A stretch of DNA of 62,006 nt from Pseudoalteromonas piscicida (GCF_002744175.1 NZ_NKHF01000105.1:1-62006); one strand, 5' to 3'. Shown: positions 35,618 to 45,881, counted from the first letter of the stretch. A program made the numbers and translations. Notes: generated by a model from the letters alone, not told the origin.

Positions 35618-36658
35618 ATGAAATGCGTTTGCTTAATACTCTCTTTTCTGTCTTTTAATCTCTATGCCGCAGCAGCCAACGTTGTGGTCGCTGATGTAAA
35701 ACAGCAACAGCTTGAACGCACGCTCGCGTTGACAGGTTCAATTATTGCAGCTCAGCATGCACAGGTTTCGAGCCTGACAGAGGGGGTTGTAACGACAATC
35801 TCAGCTGAAGCTGGCGATGTTGTTGCTGCAAATACTGTTTTAATGACCTTAGATGCCGCTTTGATTAATGCAGAGCTGCAAAGTTTAGAAGCCGCGCTTG
35901 AGCGAGCAAAGGTTGGCCGGAATAATGCATTACGTTTGGTCAAAGAAGCCCAGTCGCTGTCACAGCAAAAGCTGTTCGCGCAAACTGAACTTGCAGATAG
36001 AAAAGCCAAGCTTCAAGCAGCTGAGGCGTCAATTTTAGAAGCTCAAGCAAATATTGCTTATCAGCAAGAGCTACTTAACCGCCATCAATTAAAGGCACCT
36101 TTTACTGGTGTAATAGCGAAGCGAGCGGTTGATTTAGGGGAGTGGGTCACGCGCGGCCAAACGGTTTTTGAGTTAGTTAGTAACCAAAGCTTATGGTTAG
36201 ACTTACAGGTGCCACAAGAATACTTTCAGCTTGTATCACTTGGCCGCATGGTCAAGTTCAGCGTGGCCAGCGCTCCAACTGTGGAGTATCAAGCGAATGT
36301 ATTAGCAAAGCTTCCGGTTATGGATAGAGCGAGCCGAACATTTTTGCTCAGGCTCGCAATTCCGAAGCAGGAGGAATTGCGCGTTGGGGCGTCGGCAACC
36401 GCTAAACTACCGTTAATGCGCACTCAGAAAAATACAGTGGTGATCCCAAGCGATGCGATTTTACGTCACCCAGACGGTGGTTTTAGTGTTTTTGTTGTTG
36501 CAGATGGTCAGGCGCAACGTATAAATGTGCAAGTCGGCAAGCGGATCAATGGTCACATTGAAGTTTTATCTGGCTTAGCTGTTGGTCAACAGGTGGTGGT
36601 TGAAGGCAATGAATTATTGCAGCAAGGCCAAATGCTGAACATCGTACCAAGTTTGTAG
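35618..36658 (+). CDS. RND efflux periplasmic adaptor (membrane fusion protein)
   Basis: A 346-residue adaptor with a signal peptide (residues 1-18). The lipoyl half-motif AEAGDVVAANTVLMTLD lies near residue 64-80. An alpha-hairpin with QQKLFAQTELADRK near 115, and APFTGVIAKRAVDLGEWV near 165, are standard for MFPs of HAE1-type pumps. It links the inner-membrane pump to an outer-membrane channel. The permease follows 9 bases after its stop. No outer-membrane factor gene is adjacent, so a TolC-like protein from elsewhere is presumably used. Confidence 0.9.
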   Translation: MKCVCLILSFLSFNLYAAAANVVVADVKQQQLERTLALTGSIIAAQHAQVSSLTEGVVTTISAEAGDVVAANTVLMTLDAALINAELQSLEAALERAKVGRNNALRLVKEAQSLSQQKLFAQTELADRKAKLQAAEASILEAQANIAYQQELLNRHQLKAPFTGVIAKRAVDLGEWVTRGQTVFELVSNQSLWLDLQVPQEYFQLVSLGRMVKFSVASAPTVEYQANVLAKLPVMDRASRTFLLRLAIPKQEELRVGASATAKLPLMRTQKNTVVIPSDAILRHPDGGFSVFVVADGQAQRINVQVGKRINGHIEVLSGLAVGQQVVVEGNELLQQGQMLNIVPSL

Positions 36659-36667
36659 GAGTGTGTG

Positions 36668-39600
36668 ATGTTAAAAGCAAGTGTAAAGCACGCTATTTTG
36701 GTTGCAGTAACGGTATTGATCTGCTCGATACTAGGGATAGTCGCGGCTTTTAAAATACCGGTGCAAATGATCCCTGATCTTGAAGTGAGAACAATCACTG
36801 TCGTCACTAATTGGCCTGGCGCTACCCCACAAGATGTCGAAAAAGAAATACTTATTGAGCAGGAACGGTATCTACGGTCTCTCGCTAATCTAAAACGTAT
36901 GTCCAGTTATGCAAATACTGGCGAAGCTGAGATAGAACTTGAGTTCCCATTTGGCGTTGACGTAAATGAAGCTCTTATCAATGTGAGCAATGCATTATCT
37001 CAAGTGCCAAATTATCCTGAAAACGTTGATCAACCAGTACTATACAGCAGCTCGTTTTCAAGTAATGCCTTTATGTTTTTTAATCTAAAACCACAGTCGG
37101 GGAACCCGCTCAACATCGATATTGATATGTTGCGTGATTACGCTGAAGACTTTATCCGGCCAGAAATGGAGCGAGTAAAGGGGGTGTCCCAAGTAAATGT
37201 GCGCGGTGGGGCACTTTATCAAGTACAAATTTTGGTAGACCAAGAACAACTGGCGAGCCGAGGGATCAGTTTAGTGGATGTTAGAAATGCCATCCGCAGT
37301 CGAAACCAAGATGCCTCTGCGGGGGATATTGACAGTGGTAAGCGTCGCTACCTGTTGCGTATGGTTGGCCGCTTTCAGTCCGCGCAAGCACTGGAAGAAT
37401 TGGTAGTGAGTCATCGTGAAGGCACTACCATCAAGCTCAAAGATATCGCACAAGTAAAGCTTGACCACTATGAAGTAAGAGATATTGCCTATAACAATGG
37501 TGAGCGTTCGTTAATGCTCTCTGTCCGGCGTGAAAGCGGCTCAAATGTGATGGCGATTAAAGAAGAAATGATGGCTGTGGTGGCTCAAATTAATCGCGAC
37601 ATGCTGGCAAGCAATGGCTTGCAACTAACATTATTGAGTGATGATGTGCGTTACGTTAAGGGCTCTGTTGAAAACGTTTGGACAAACCTTGCTCTGGGGG
37701 CATTGCTTGCAACATTGGTGATGTTTTGGTTTTTAAAGAGTCCACGCTCGACCTTTATTGGTGTCATGGGTGTTCCAATTTGTACCATAGCGGCATTTTT
37801 AGGGTTATTGCTGTTTGATAGGACGATAAACGTGATTTCTCTTGCGGGAGTGGCGTTTGCTATTGGGATGACAGTAGACAATACCATTGTGGTACTTGAA
37901 AACATTGAGCAAGCCAGACGTAGAGGATTAGATAAACTTCAAGCGGCTATAACGGGTGTACAAGAAGTATGGCCGGCGGTGTTAGCCTCAACGCTGACTA
38001 CGGTATTGGTTTTCGCTCCTATTTTATTTATTCAACAAGAAGCGGGGCAATTGTACTCTGACGTTGCGATAGCCATTTCTGCTGCAATCATTGCATCGAT
38101 GTTGGTAGCCTTGTTCGTAGTGCCGGCAGCAAATGCCAACTTTGCATGTAAGGACATTTCCAGCGGTATGTTGTCCACACCTAAATTACCTAAGCTTATC
38201 CCCGCAATGTTATCTAGTCGTCGTGCTCGCCTAATATGCATTACAGGTGGGTGTATTTTGCTACTTGGTGGTGCTTGGATGTTGATGCCCAAAGCAGAAT
38301 ACTTACCAGAGGGAGAGGAGCCAAAAGCATTCTCGATGATGATAGCGCCACCGGGATATAACCTTAGCCATATGCAAAAAATTAGTGACGAATTACTCCC
38401 GTATTTAAATAAACATCTAGACAAGGATGACAGCGACTTTGTTGCGGGCAAGACGGCGCTACCGCCATTAAAATATTACTCTTTGTCGGTTGGTGTTGGC
38501 AGTATTTGGCTATTAAGTGAACCTTATAACAGTGATTATATAGACGAGATGATGGAGGCAATCACCACCAAATTTAAAAGTTATCCTGGTATGCGAGCAT
38601 TTTCGTCCAGAGGATCAATTATATCCAGTAACGATGGTGGCTCAAGAGCGGTTGCGTTAGATATCAGTGGGACAGATCAAACCGCGCTTTATCGAGCGGC
38701 AGATGCGGTTTATCGATTAGCAGGCGAGGTCTTTGACAATCCACAGGTCGACTCAGCTCCGTCTTCACTTACCCTCGACCAGCCGTTGATAGAAATCCAA
38801 CCAAGATGGCAGCGTTTAGCGGAAGTTGGAATGAGTGCTGAAGAGCTGGGCTACACAGTTGCGGCGCTGAGCGACGGGGCATATGTTGACGAACTTATCC
38901 TAGACGATGACAAAGTAGATGTTTTTTTGTTTTCTGAATCGGGCAATCAACAGAGTCTTTCGCAACTAGCGCAGTCACCTGTTGTCACCAAAGCAGGCCT
39001 GATCCCACTAAGTTCTTTAGCCGATCTCCAAGAAAAAGCTGACAGCGACAGTTTGCGTCGAGTTGATGGTCGCAGAACCGTTACTGTATATATTATTCCG
39101 CCTAGAAATGTCGCATTGGAGCAGGCTCAAGAACTTGTCAGAACGGAGCTCCTTCCACAGTTGCAAAGGCAAGGGGATTTGTTACCGGGTGTCAATGTGA
39201 GTATTGGTGGTGCCGCTGATCAGCTAGACAAAACCAAAGAGGCATTAGGTAGTAACTTTATTGTTGCATTAGCGCTGTGTTATTTACTACTTGTCGCTAT
39301 CTTTAAGCATTGGGGCTATCCATTATTTATTATGGCTACGGTCCCCCTTGGTATGGCGGGTGGTCTACTCGGGTTAATTACTATCAACGGGGTTGGAAGT
39401 CTTACGGGCACGTTCCATCAACCCTTTGACATGATCACTATGCTTGGTTTTTTAATCTTGCTCGGCACTGTGGTTAATAACCCAATATTGATAGTGGATC
39501 AAAGTCGAAGAAACTTAGAAAACACATCAATGGATGTTTATGAGGCTGTGCTTTCGGCATTACAAACACGTCTTAAACCAATCATTATGTCAACGATGAC

Positions 39601-39784
39601 GACTTTGTGTGGTCTTGCGCCACTGGTATTTATTCCTGGAGAAGGCTCTGAATTGTATCGAGGGGTTGGCATGATAGTACTTTGTGGTATTGCGATGGCA
39701 ACAGTAGTGACTCTGACTATCTTGCCCGCGTTATTGGTCAGCTTTTTAAAAAGGCCGGTTGTGGGTTCAGTAAGTAATCCTTAA
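36668..39784 (+). CDS. RND-family efflux permease with altered proton-relay residues
   Basis: A 1038-residue RND pump with the usual internal duplication and twelve membrane helices. ATG 36668 is chosen over GTG 36665 because GGAG lies 6 bases before the ATG. In helix 4 the motif reads GMTVDNTIVVLEN, where AcrB-type pumps have two Asp in a row. In helix 10, VVNNPILIV has Asn where AcrB has the essential Lys940. The first Asp of helix 4 is kept. This paired change is seen in some RND subfamilies, so the pump may still be active with a different relay. Substrate unknown. Confidence 0.9.
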   Translation: MLKASVKHAILVAVTVLICSILGIVAAFKIPVQMIPDLEVRTITVVTNWPGATPQDVEKEILIEQERYLRSLANLKRMSSYANTGEAEIELEFPFGVDVNEALINVSNALSQVPNYPENVDQPVLYSSSFSSNAFMFFNLKPQSGNPLNIDIDMLRDYAEDFIRPEMERVKGVSQVNVRGGALYQVQILVDQEQLASRGISLVDVRNAIRSRNQDASAGDIDSGKRRYLLRMVGRFQSAQALEELVVSHREGTTIKLKDIAQVKLDHYEVRDIAYNNGERSLMLSVRRESGSNVMAIKEEMMAVVAQINRDMLASNGLQLTLLSDDVRYVKGSVENVWTNLALGALLATLVMFWFLKSPRSTFIGVMGVPICTIAAFLGLLLFDRTINVISLAGVAFAIGMTVDNTIVVLENIEQARRRGLDKLQAAITGVQEVWPAVLASTLTTVLVFAPILFIQQEAGQLYSDVAIAISAAIIASMLVALFVVPAANANFACKDISSGMLSTPKLPKLIPAMLSSRRARLICITGGCILLLGGAWMLMPKAEYLPEGEEPKAFSMMIAPPGYNLSHMQKISDELLPYLNKHLDKDDSDFVAGKTALPPLKYYSLSVGVGSIWLLSEPYNSDYIDEMMEAITTKFKSYPGMRAFSSRGSIISSNDGGSRAVALDISGTDQTALYRAADAVYRLAGEVFDNPQVDSAPSSLTLDQPLIEIQPRWQRLAEVGMSAEELGYTVAALSDGAYVDELILDDDKVDVFLFSESGNQQSLSQLAQSPVVTKAGLIPLSSLADLQEKADSDSLRRVDGRRTVTVYIIPPRNVALEQAQELVRTELLPQLQRQGDLLPGVNVSIGGAADQLDKTKEALGSNFIVALALCYLLLVAIFKHWGYPLFIMATVPLGMAGGLLGLITINGVGSLTGTFHQPFDMITMLGFLILLGTVVNNPILIVDQSRRNLENTSMDVYEAVLSALQTRLKPIIMSTMTTLCGLAPLVFIPGEGSELYRGVGMIVLCGIAMATVVTLTILPALLVSFLKRPVVGSVSNP

Positions 39785-39814
39785 GTTTATATTGATCATG
39801 CTTTAGATGTAACG

Positions 39815-39856
39815 AATGCCTTGCTTGAACGTCTTTGTTGAGCAGGGCATTTTTTA
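39815..39856 (+). terminator. Terminator hairpin after RND permease
   Basis: An 11-bp stem (AATGCCTTGCT / AGCAGGGCATT, one T-G wobble) followed by TTTT, 30 bases after the permease stop. Confidence 0.75.
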
Positions 39857-39941
39857 AAACTGAGTGATAGCTTGAATTTACTGGTATTTGCCCTCAGTAA
39901 AAGAGGATGTATACAGGTTTACATCAACAGAAGAGCATGGC

Positions 39942-40823
39942 ATGACAAACAACATACACTCTGCAATCATTGCCGAAGGTGGCGGTCAAAAAGGCATTTT
40001 TACCGCGGGAGTGCTCGATGCCTTTCTGGAAAAAAAATTTACGCCATTTGATTTAAAAGTAGGTGTATCAGCAGGAGCTCAAAACCTCGCTGCATATTGT
40101 GCCCGCGCCAGTCAATATGCACAAACTGCGATTGAGTCATTGACGACTGAGCAGCAATTTTTCCGTCCCGCTCGCTTTTTTACCGGTGGTAATGTCATCG
40201 ACTTAGATTGGTATTTTCACCAAGTAGAGCACAGCGGTAAAGTACGCTTTCCTACAGAGCCGCACCACTTAACGCCACAAAGCAACTTTTATGCGGTTGC
40301 GAGTCATCTTGAGTCGTTGCAACCACATTATCTTCATACTTGGCATGAAAATATGTTCACACATCTCAAAGCCTCTAGTGCAATTCCTTTTCTGTACCGT
40401 CCTGGTGTGAATGTGCAAGGCCATGGTTTGATGGACGGCGGCGTGGCAGATCCACTCCCTGTTCGGTGGGCACATCAGCAAGGCGCAAAGACTATTTGGG
40501 TGATAAGAACAATCGAAGCGCATGATGATGGTAAAATGCCGGTGTTGGAGCGGTTAAAGCCCATTATGCGGCGGGTTAACCAGTCTCCTAGAATGTTTGA
40601 AATGTATCATCATTATCAAAGTAGTTATGCTGATGCGGTTAATTTTATGAACGCCCCACCAGAGGATGTTAATGTGGTCCAAATTGCGCCTACTCGGCCG
40701 CTCGAGTCGATGATATTAGGCTCAAGCCCAGAAACCTTAAAGTCAGACTATAAACTGGGGTTTGAATTAGGGTTAAGGGCAGTGGATAAATGGCGTGATA
40801 TGCTTGAAGTCAGTGTGATGTAA
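39942..40823 (+). CDS. Patatin-like phospholipase family protein (YjjU-like)
   Basis: A 293-residue patatin-type serine hydrolase. The oxyanion loop is EGGGQKG (near residue 11), the nucleophile elbow is GVSAG (Ser near 41), and the catalytic Asp lies in DGGVADP (near 166). The whole Ser-Asp dyad is present, so lipid acyl hydrolase activity is expected; the substrate is unknown. It most resembles the YjjU group. ATG 39942 fits the AGAAGAG ribosome site better than a TTG further upstream. It is convergent with cvfB. Confidence 0.88.
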   Translation: MTNNIHSAIIAEGGGQKGIFTAGVLDAFLEKKFTPFDLKVGVSAGAQNLAAYCARASQYAQTAIESLTTEQQFFRPARFFTGGNVIDLDWYFHQVEHSGKVRFPTEPHHLTPQSNFYAVASHLESLQPHYLHTWHENMFTHLKASSAIPFLYRPGVNVQGHGLMDGGVADPLPVRWAHQQGAKTIWVIRTIEAHDDGKMPVLERLKPIMRRVNQSPRMFEMYHHYQSSYADAVNFMNAPPEDVNVVQIAPTRPLESMILGSSPETLKSDYKLGFELGLRAVDKWRDMLEVSVM

Positions 40824-40853
40824 TAAGCAAGCCTCAGCTAGAGACTTGCTTAT
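40823..40853. terminator. Convergent inverted repeat, patatin gene / cvfB
   Basis: A 9-bp stem (ATAAGCAAG / CTTGCTTAT) with a 13-base loop between two convergent genes, overlapping the end of the lipase gene. It probably acts in both directions. Confidence 0.5.
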
Positions 40854-40880
40854 ATATCCCGAGTTCAGGTTAGTTAGCGA

Positions 40881-41711
40881 TTAAGGTTTTCGAATTGAAA
40901 TGGAGGTGGCCTCGATATCAATTCGACCATCTTTAAATAAGCCACCAATGGCTTTTTTAAAGTTTGCCTTGGATGTTGAGAAGGTACGCTTAATGGCATC
41001 AGGATCAGACTTATCACCTAAAGGTAAATAGCCGCCGCTTTCTTCTAATTTGCTGTATATTACCTCTGCTAGGTCTTTTACTTTGCCTATGCCTGGTTTT
41101 TCTAACACTACGTCAATCTTATCTTCGTCATGAACGGCTTTGACAAAGCCTTTCATGCGTTGACCGATGTACATACGCTTAAATACGTCGTTAAAGAACA
41201 CCAAACCAAAGTGTTTTTCATTGACAATAACTTTATAGCCAAGGTCAGTTTTTGCGGCGACAATTAAGTCAACCTCTTCAAATTTTTCGTACTCTGCTTT
41301 GGACTTACCTAAAAACTTACCCAGTGCGCTGGATGCGCAAATGCGTTTACTGGCATTGTCTAGATACAACTTTACTAGATAGCTGTAACCATCACGCATT
41401 TTTGGTTTTTGCTCATTGTATGGCGCAAGTACGTCTTTATCTATGCCCAAATCCATAAAGGCACCGATCTTATTGATTTCTTTAACGCGAAGTAGCGCAA
41501 ATTCTCCAACCTGAGCCAGTGGCTTTTTGGTTGTTGCGGTTGCGTGTCCTAGATTATCTTGGTAAATAAAAACTTCTACGGAGTCGCCTTCTTCCATATG
41601 CTTTGGCACTTCTGCTCGCGGAAGAAACACATCGCCAAGTTCACCACCGTTCAAGTACGCGCCCTCAGCGGTAAGCTCTTCAATGGTTAACATCTTGATT
41701 TGACCTAACAT
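40881..41711 (-). CDS. cvfB: CvfB-family S1 RNA-binding protein
   Basis: A 276-residue protein with tandem S1-like OB domains followed by a winged-helix C-terminus (TFSTSKANFKKAIGGLFKDGRI near 240-262), the layout of CvfB/YitL. It opens with MLGQIKMLTIEELTAEGAYL. It binds RNA; in Staphylococcus CvfB affects virulence gene expression, and its role in gammaproteobacteria is not well known. It starts 2 bases after the stop of the DEAD-box helicase gene, so the two RNA proteins share a transcript. Confidence 0.88.
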   Translation of the reverse strand: MLGQIKMLTIEELTAEGAYLNGGELGDVFLPRAEVPKHMEEGDSVEVFIYQDNLGHATATTKKPLAQVGEFALLRVKEINKIGAFMDLGIDKDVLAPYNEQKPKMRDGYSYLVKLYLDNASKRICASSALGKFLGKSKAEYEKFEEVDLIVAAKTDLGYKVIVNEKHFGLVFFNDVFKRMYIGQRMKGFVKAVHDEDKIDVVLEKPGIGKVKDLAEVIYSKLEESGGYLPLGDKSDPDAIKRTFSTSKANFKKAIGGLFKDGRIDIEATSISIRKP

Positions 41712-41713
41712 GG

Positions 41714-43045
41714 TTATTCCTCGTCAGTTTGTGGTTTTGGTTTGCGACGCAGTGGCATTGAGCCATCAATATCAATTGGTGGTTGGATCACTTTTCGTGG
41801 CTGTGATTTTTTCACCGGCTTTTTCTTTGGCTTGGTCGTTTTTTTAGGCACTACATTTTCAGCACGGTTCTTACTTTGTTGTGGTTTTTGCTTAAGCCCT
41901 TTGAACTTACCCACAAGACCTTCCACTTGTTCAAAACGTAGTGGTTCGTCTAGATAATTCTTAATCGCGACATAGCTATCCCAGTCTTTTGGACCAACCA
42001 AGGAAATGGCATGTCCTTTAAAACCAGCTCGACCTGTACGGCCGATGCGGTGAACGTATTCTTCAGCCTGCTTAGGTAAATCAAAGTTAATAACGTGCGT
42101 TACTGACAATAAATCCAAACCACGGGAGGCCACATCTGTAGTGACCAACACTTTATAGATACCACGGCTAAAGCTTTCCATGATGTCTAAGCGTTTATTT
42201 TGCGGCATGTCGCCCGACAGCGATACCGCTTTAATCGACATCTCGTTTAACAATTTGCTCAGTCTGTCGGTATCACCGCGAGTTGCAGTAAATATAATGC
42301 ATTGCCCCACTGCATCTTGGCTGATGAAGTGTTTTAACAGTGCTTCTTTGTGATCCAAATGATCAGCAAAATATAGCGCTTGTTTTATGTCTTCGTGCTG
42401 CTGGTGGGCGTTACTTAGCATGATACGCTTTGGTGATTTGAGTAGCTGGCGTGAAGACGCTTCTACTTGGGTATGATCAAGCGTAGCTGAAAACAACAGT
42501 GTTTGTCTTTGACGATGATCTGCAGAATCATTAATGATGTCTAACTGCTTTTCGAAGCCAAGGTCGAACATGCGATCGGCTTCATCAAAAATTAGCAGTT
42601 CTAGACCGCCTAAGAACAGTGAGCGATTTTCAACATGGTCGGCAATCCGCCCAGGCGTACCAATTACAAAATGGGGGTCACGACGCAGCGCTTTAACTTG
42701 GTCGTTATAATTTTCTCCCCCCAAGATTTTACACACTTGAATATTAGTACCTGCGCATAACGAACGGCACTCAGAGAATACTTGGGTCGCGAGTTCACGA
42801 GTTGGGGCTACGATAACAACGCGAGGGTCGCGTTTGCTTAACGCTTTTTGTTTCATTACACGCTGTACTGCGGGCAGCAAGAAAGCTAGGGTTTTACCCG
42901 AGCCCGTTTTAGACTGCGCAAAAACATCGTGGCCAGCTAAAGCCGTTGGGATGGCATGCGCTTGGATCTCGGTTGGTTCCGTGATCCCTTGGTGAGCCAG
43001 TTGTTGTTCTAGGCGCGTATCTATCCCAAGTTCAGTGAATCTCAA
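41714..43045 (-). CDS. DEAD-box ATP-dependent RNA helicase (RhlE-like)
   Basis: A 443-residue helicase with all core motifs: Q-motif GITEPTEIQ, motif I SKTGSGKT (45-52), PTRELA, TPGR, FDEADRMFD, SAT, and HRIGRTGRAG. It ends in a basic tail rich in Lys and Pro, usual for RhlE-type proteins and probably an RNA tether. It unwinds short RNA duplexes, likely in ribosome assembly or decay. First gene of a pair with cvfB; divergent from trhO. Confidence 0.93.
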   Translation of the reverse strand: MRFTELGIDTRLEQQLAHQGITEPTEIQAHAIPTALAGHDVFAQSKTGSGKTLAFLLPAVQRVMKQKALSKRDPRVVIVAPTRELATQVFSECRSLCAGTNIQVCKILGGENYNDQVKALRRDPHFVIGTPGRIADHVENRSLFLGGLELLIFDEADRMFDLGFEKQLDIINDSADHRQRQTLLFSATLDHTQVEASSRQLLKSPKRIMLSNAHQQHEDIKQALYFADHLDHKEALLKHFISQDAVGQCIIFTATRGDTDRLSKLLNEMSIKAVSLSGDMPQNKRLDIMESFSRGIYKVLVTTDVASRGLDLLSVTHVINFDLPKQAEEYVHRIGRTGRAGFKGHAISLVGPKDWDSYVAIKNYLDEPLRFEQVEGLVGKFKGLKQKPQQSKNRAENVVPKKTTKPKKKPVKKSQPRKVIQPPIDIDGSMPLRRKPKPQTDEE

Positions 43046-43253
43046 GTCAATTTCTCCAAGTCTTGAATTTTAAAAACACGAGATTATACCAAAGCATAGA
43101 CGCTATCGGATATAGAATTTGTGTTTTTTGCATTTTAATCAAAAATCCGTAAAATACGCGCCTCAGCGCCGGGTTTGCGACTCGGTTTTCATGCTTTACA
43201 CATCGTCATGCTTAATGTGTAAGCTAATCAAAGCTTAAATCTAGGAAAATACA

Positions 43254-44237
43254 ATGTCAGAACAATACGTTGTTTGTGCTATGTACAAGTTTGTCTCTTT
43301 ACCTAACTATCAAGAGATCAGGCAGCCACTTCACGATGTCATGGAAGCGAACGAAGTTCGTGGTACGCTTTTACTTGCCGAAGAAGGCATTAACGGTACA
43401 GTTGCCGGTAAACGTGAAGGTATCGATGCGCTACTTACATGGTTAGACAAGCAGCCAGGCCTTGATAATATTGTTTACAAAGAGTCGTTCGACGAAACTT
43501 GCCCGTTCTATCGCACTAAAGTAAAGCTTAAGAAAGAAATCGTAACCATGGGTGTACAGGGTATCGATCCAAAAGAAGTGGTTGGTACATATGTAAAACC
43601 ACAAGATTGGAACGCATTGATTTCAGACCCTGATGTTGTGTTAGTTGATACGCGTAACGACTATGAAATTGAGATCGGCACGTTTAAAAATGCCATCGAT
43701 CCTAAGACGAAAACATTCCGTGAATTCCCCGAGTGGGCGCAAAATAACCTCAACCCAGAAAAACACAAAAAGGTGGCCATGTTCTGTACTGGCGGGATCC
43801 GTTGTGAGAAATCGACAGCATATATGAAAGAGCAAGGGTTTGAAGAGGTTTACCACTTAGAAGGCGGTATTCTTAAGTACTTAGAAGACGTGCCAAAAGA
43901 AGAAACTTTGTGGGAAGGTGAGTGTTTTGTATTTGATAACCGCGTAGCGGTAGATCACGATTTGAATAAAGGGTCTTATGATCAGTGTCATGCTTGTCGC
44001 ATGCCTATCACCGAAGAAGAGAAACTTCGCGACGAGTATATGGAAGGCGTGTCTTGTCACCACTGCCATAAAGACCTAACAGAAGAGCAAATTGCACGCT
44101 TTGCAGAGCGTCAAAAGCAAATAGAACTGGCTAAGCTTCGCGGTGAAGGACATATTGGCCATGAAGCACAAGAGGCCATTCGCAAGCGTAAAGAAGACAA
44201 GCTAGCGCAAAAAGAAGCGCAGCGTCAAAAGTCTTAA
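43254..44237 (+). CDS. trhO: tRNA uridine-34 hydroxylase TrhO (rhodanese family)
   Basis: A 327-residue YceA/TrhO protein, which makes 5-hydroxyuridine at the wobble position of some tRNAs using oxygen. The N-terminal domain has LLAEEGINGTVAG (near residue 40-52). The rhodanese domain carries the catalytic loop CTGGIRCEKS near residue 179. A Cys cluster, CHACRMP and CHHCHKDL, follows near 245-275, as in this family. An AGGA ribosome site precedes ATG. Single-gene unit with its own terminator. Confidence 0.95.
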   Translation: MSEQYVVCAMYKFVSLPNYQEIRQPLHDVMEANEVRGTLLLAEEGINGTVAGKREGIDALLTWLDKQPGLDNIVYKESFDETCPFYRTKVKLKKEIVTMGVQGIDPKEVVGTYVKPQDWNALISDPDVVLVDTRNDYEIEIGTFKNAIDPKTKTFREFPEWAQNNLNPEKHKKVAMFCTGGIRCEKSTAYMKEQGFEEVYHLEGGILKYLEDVPKEETLWEGECFVFDNRVAVDHDLNKGSYDQCHACRMPITEEEKLRDEYMEGVSCHHCHKDLTEEQIARFAERQKQIELAKLRGEGHIGHEAQEAIRKRKEDKLAQKEAQRQKS

Positions 44238-44258
44238 TCTCTATCTTCAACTGCGATG

Positions 44259-44283
44259 AAAAGGGGCTTGATAGTCCCTTTTT
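44259..44283 (+). terminator. Terminator after trhO
   Basis: AAAAGGG / CCCTTTT stem with a 10-base loop and a T-run, 22 bases after the trhO stop. Confidence 0.7.
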
Positions 44284-44498
44284 GCTATTTACGCGCTAAA
44301 GGCTTTGCAATCTTTTCATAGTGAGTGTGTAGTCTTTTCTAATTCATACCTTCAAATTCTAGTAAACGCCACAAAAACATATAATAATCATGCTGTTAAC
44401 TATAGTATATACATTGGTGTCTTCCTTGCTTGTACAAAGATTATCGCTGTAAATCTCAAAATTGATTTGCACCGTAAACTTTTTGAAGGAGCTTTATG

Positions 44499-45881
44499 AT
44501 GTCAAACACCGTAACCACAATAAACCCTGCGACAGAGCAACCCGTTAACGAATATAGTCTGATGAGCTTAGATAAGGCGCAAAAGGCTGTAGATTTAGCC
44601 AATGACTGTTATTCATTTTGGAAGAAAACCACATTCACACAACGAGCTAAAAAGCTACATAGACTTGCTAATTTAATTGAGGAAAATAAATCCAAATTAG
44701 TCTCACTGATGACTGAAGAAATGGGCAAAGTGGCAGAGCAAGGCGAGCAGGAAGTCTCGTTATGTGCTGAAATTTGTCGATATACTGCTGAGAATGGCGA
44801 AAAGGAATTACAAGATGAGCACCGTGTGTTTGAACAGGGGCATGCCATTATCACTTACCAACCAATAGGCGTTATCTTAGGAATACAGCCTTGGAATTTC
44901 CCACTTTATCAGGTAATCAGATACAGTGTATCAAACGTTATGGCTGGTAATACTACGGTAATGAAACATGCATCTAATGTGTTTGGAATGGCTAAATTAA
45001 TTGAAGAGTTATATCTCGAAGCAGGTTTTCCAAAAGGCTGTTATCAATCACTATTAGTTGATGGCAAAACGGCTAGTGAGCTGATAAAAAATCCACATAT
45101 TCGCGGCGTGACGTTTACCGGTAGTGACAAAGTAGGTAAACAAGTGGCAAAACAAGCAGCCGAACTTTCTAAGAAAACGGTTTTAGAGCTTGGTAGTAAC
45201 GACGCATTTGTAGTACTAGCGGATGCCGACATTAGCAAAGCAGTGTCGGCGTGTATTCAAGGTCGTATCGTTAATAACGGTGAAACCTGTGTGGCTGCGA
45301 AACGTTTTATTATTGTTGATGAAATCTATGACCAGTTTAAAGATACTTTCCTAGACGGGTTTAAGCAACTTAAAGTTGGCGATCCAACAGCAGCAGACAC
45401 CGACCTAGGCCCAATGGCGCGTAAAGACTTACGTGATGAATTACATCAACAAGTTGAAGCGTCTGTTAATGCTGGTGCAAGCTGTACACTCGGAGGAGAA
45501 ATCCCAAAACAACAAGGTTTTTATTATCCAGTCACCATTTTGGAAGATGTCAAACCTGGCATGCCAGCTTACGATGATGAGCTATTTGGTCCAGTGGCAT
45601 CGCTTATTCGTGTAAAAGATGAAGCTGAGGCAATGATGGTCGCTAATGATTCACGCTATGGTTTAGGAGGAGGTATCTTTTCTGAAGACACGCAGCGTGC
45701 AACTGAGCTGGCCATCAAAGAGTTCGACACTGGCATGGTCAATATAAATGGCTATTCGCTCGCACAGCCAAATTTACCATTTGGAGGAGTTAAGGATAGC
45801 GGTTATGGCAGAGAACATGGTGGTTTTGGGATTAAAGAGTTTGTTAATGTAAAAACCGTGATGGTCGCAAGCACACAATAA
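44499..45881 (+). CDS. NAD(P)-dependent aldehyde dehydrogenase, succinate-semialdehyde type
   Basis: A 460-residue ALDH of the short Sad/YneI type. Motifs: GVILGIQPWNFP (near residue 127), TGSDKVGKQ, general base Glu in LELGSNDAF, and nucleophile Cys in NNGETCVAAKR. The usual LELGGxDPF is changed to LELGSNDAF. ATG 44499 is preferred because GGAG lies 7 bases before it; ATG 44496 is also possible. It oxidises an aldehyde, most likely succinate semialdehyde, but the substrate cannot be fixed from sequence alone. Transcribed alone, after a 200-base AT-rich upstream region. Confidence 0.87.
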   Translation: MSNTVTTINPATEQPVNEYSLMSLDKAQKAVDLANDCYSFWKKTTFTQRAKKLHRLANLIEENKSKLVSLMTEEMGKVAEQGEQEVSLCAEICRYTAENGEKELQDEHRVFEQGHAIITYQPIGVILGIQPWNFPLYQVIRYSVSNVMAGNTTVMKHASNVFGMAKLIEELYLEAGFPKGCYQSLLVDGKTASELIKNPHIRGVTFTGSDKVGKQVAKQAAELSKKTVLELGSNDAFVVLADADISKAVSACIQGRIVNNGETCVAAKRFIIVDEIYDQFKDTFLDGFKQLKVGDPTAADTDLGPMARKDLRDELHQQVEASVNAGASCTLGGEIPKQQGFYYPVTILEDVKPGMPAYDDELFGPVASLIRVKDEAEAMMVANDSRYGLGGGIFSEDTQRATELAIKEFDTGMVNINGYSLAQPNLPFGGVKDSGYGREHGGFGIKEFVNVKTVMVASTQ

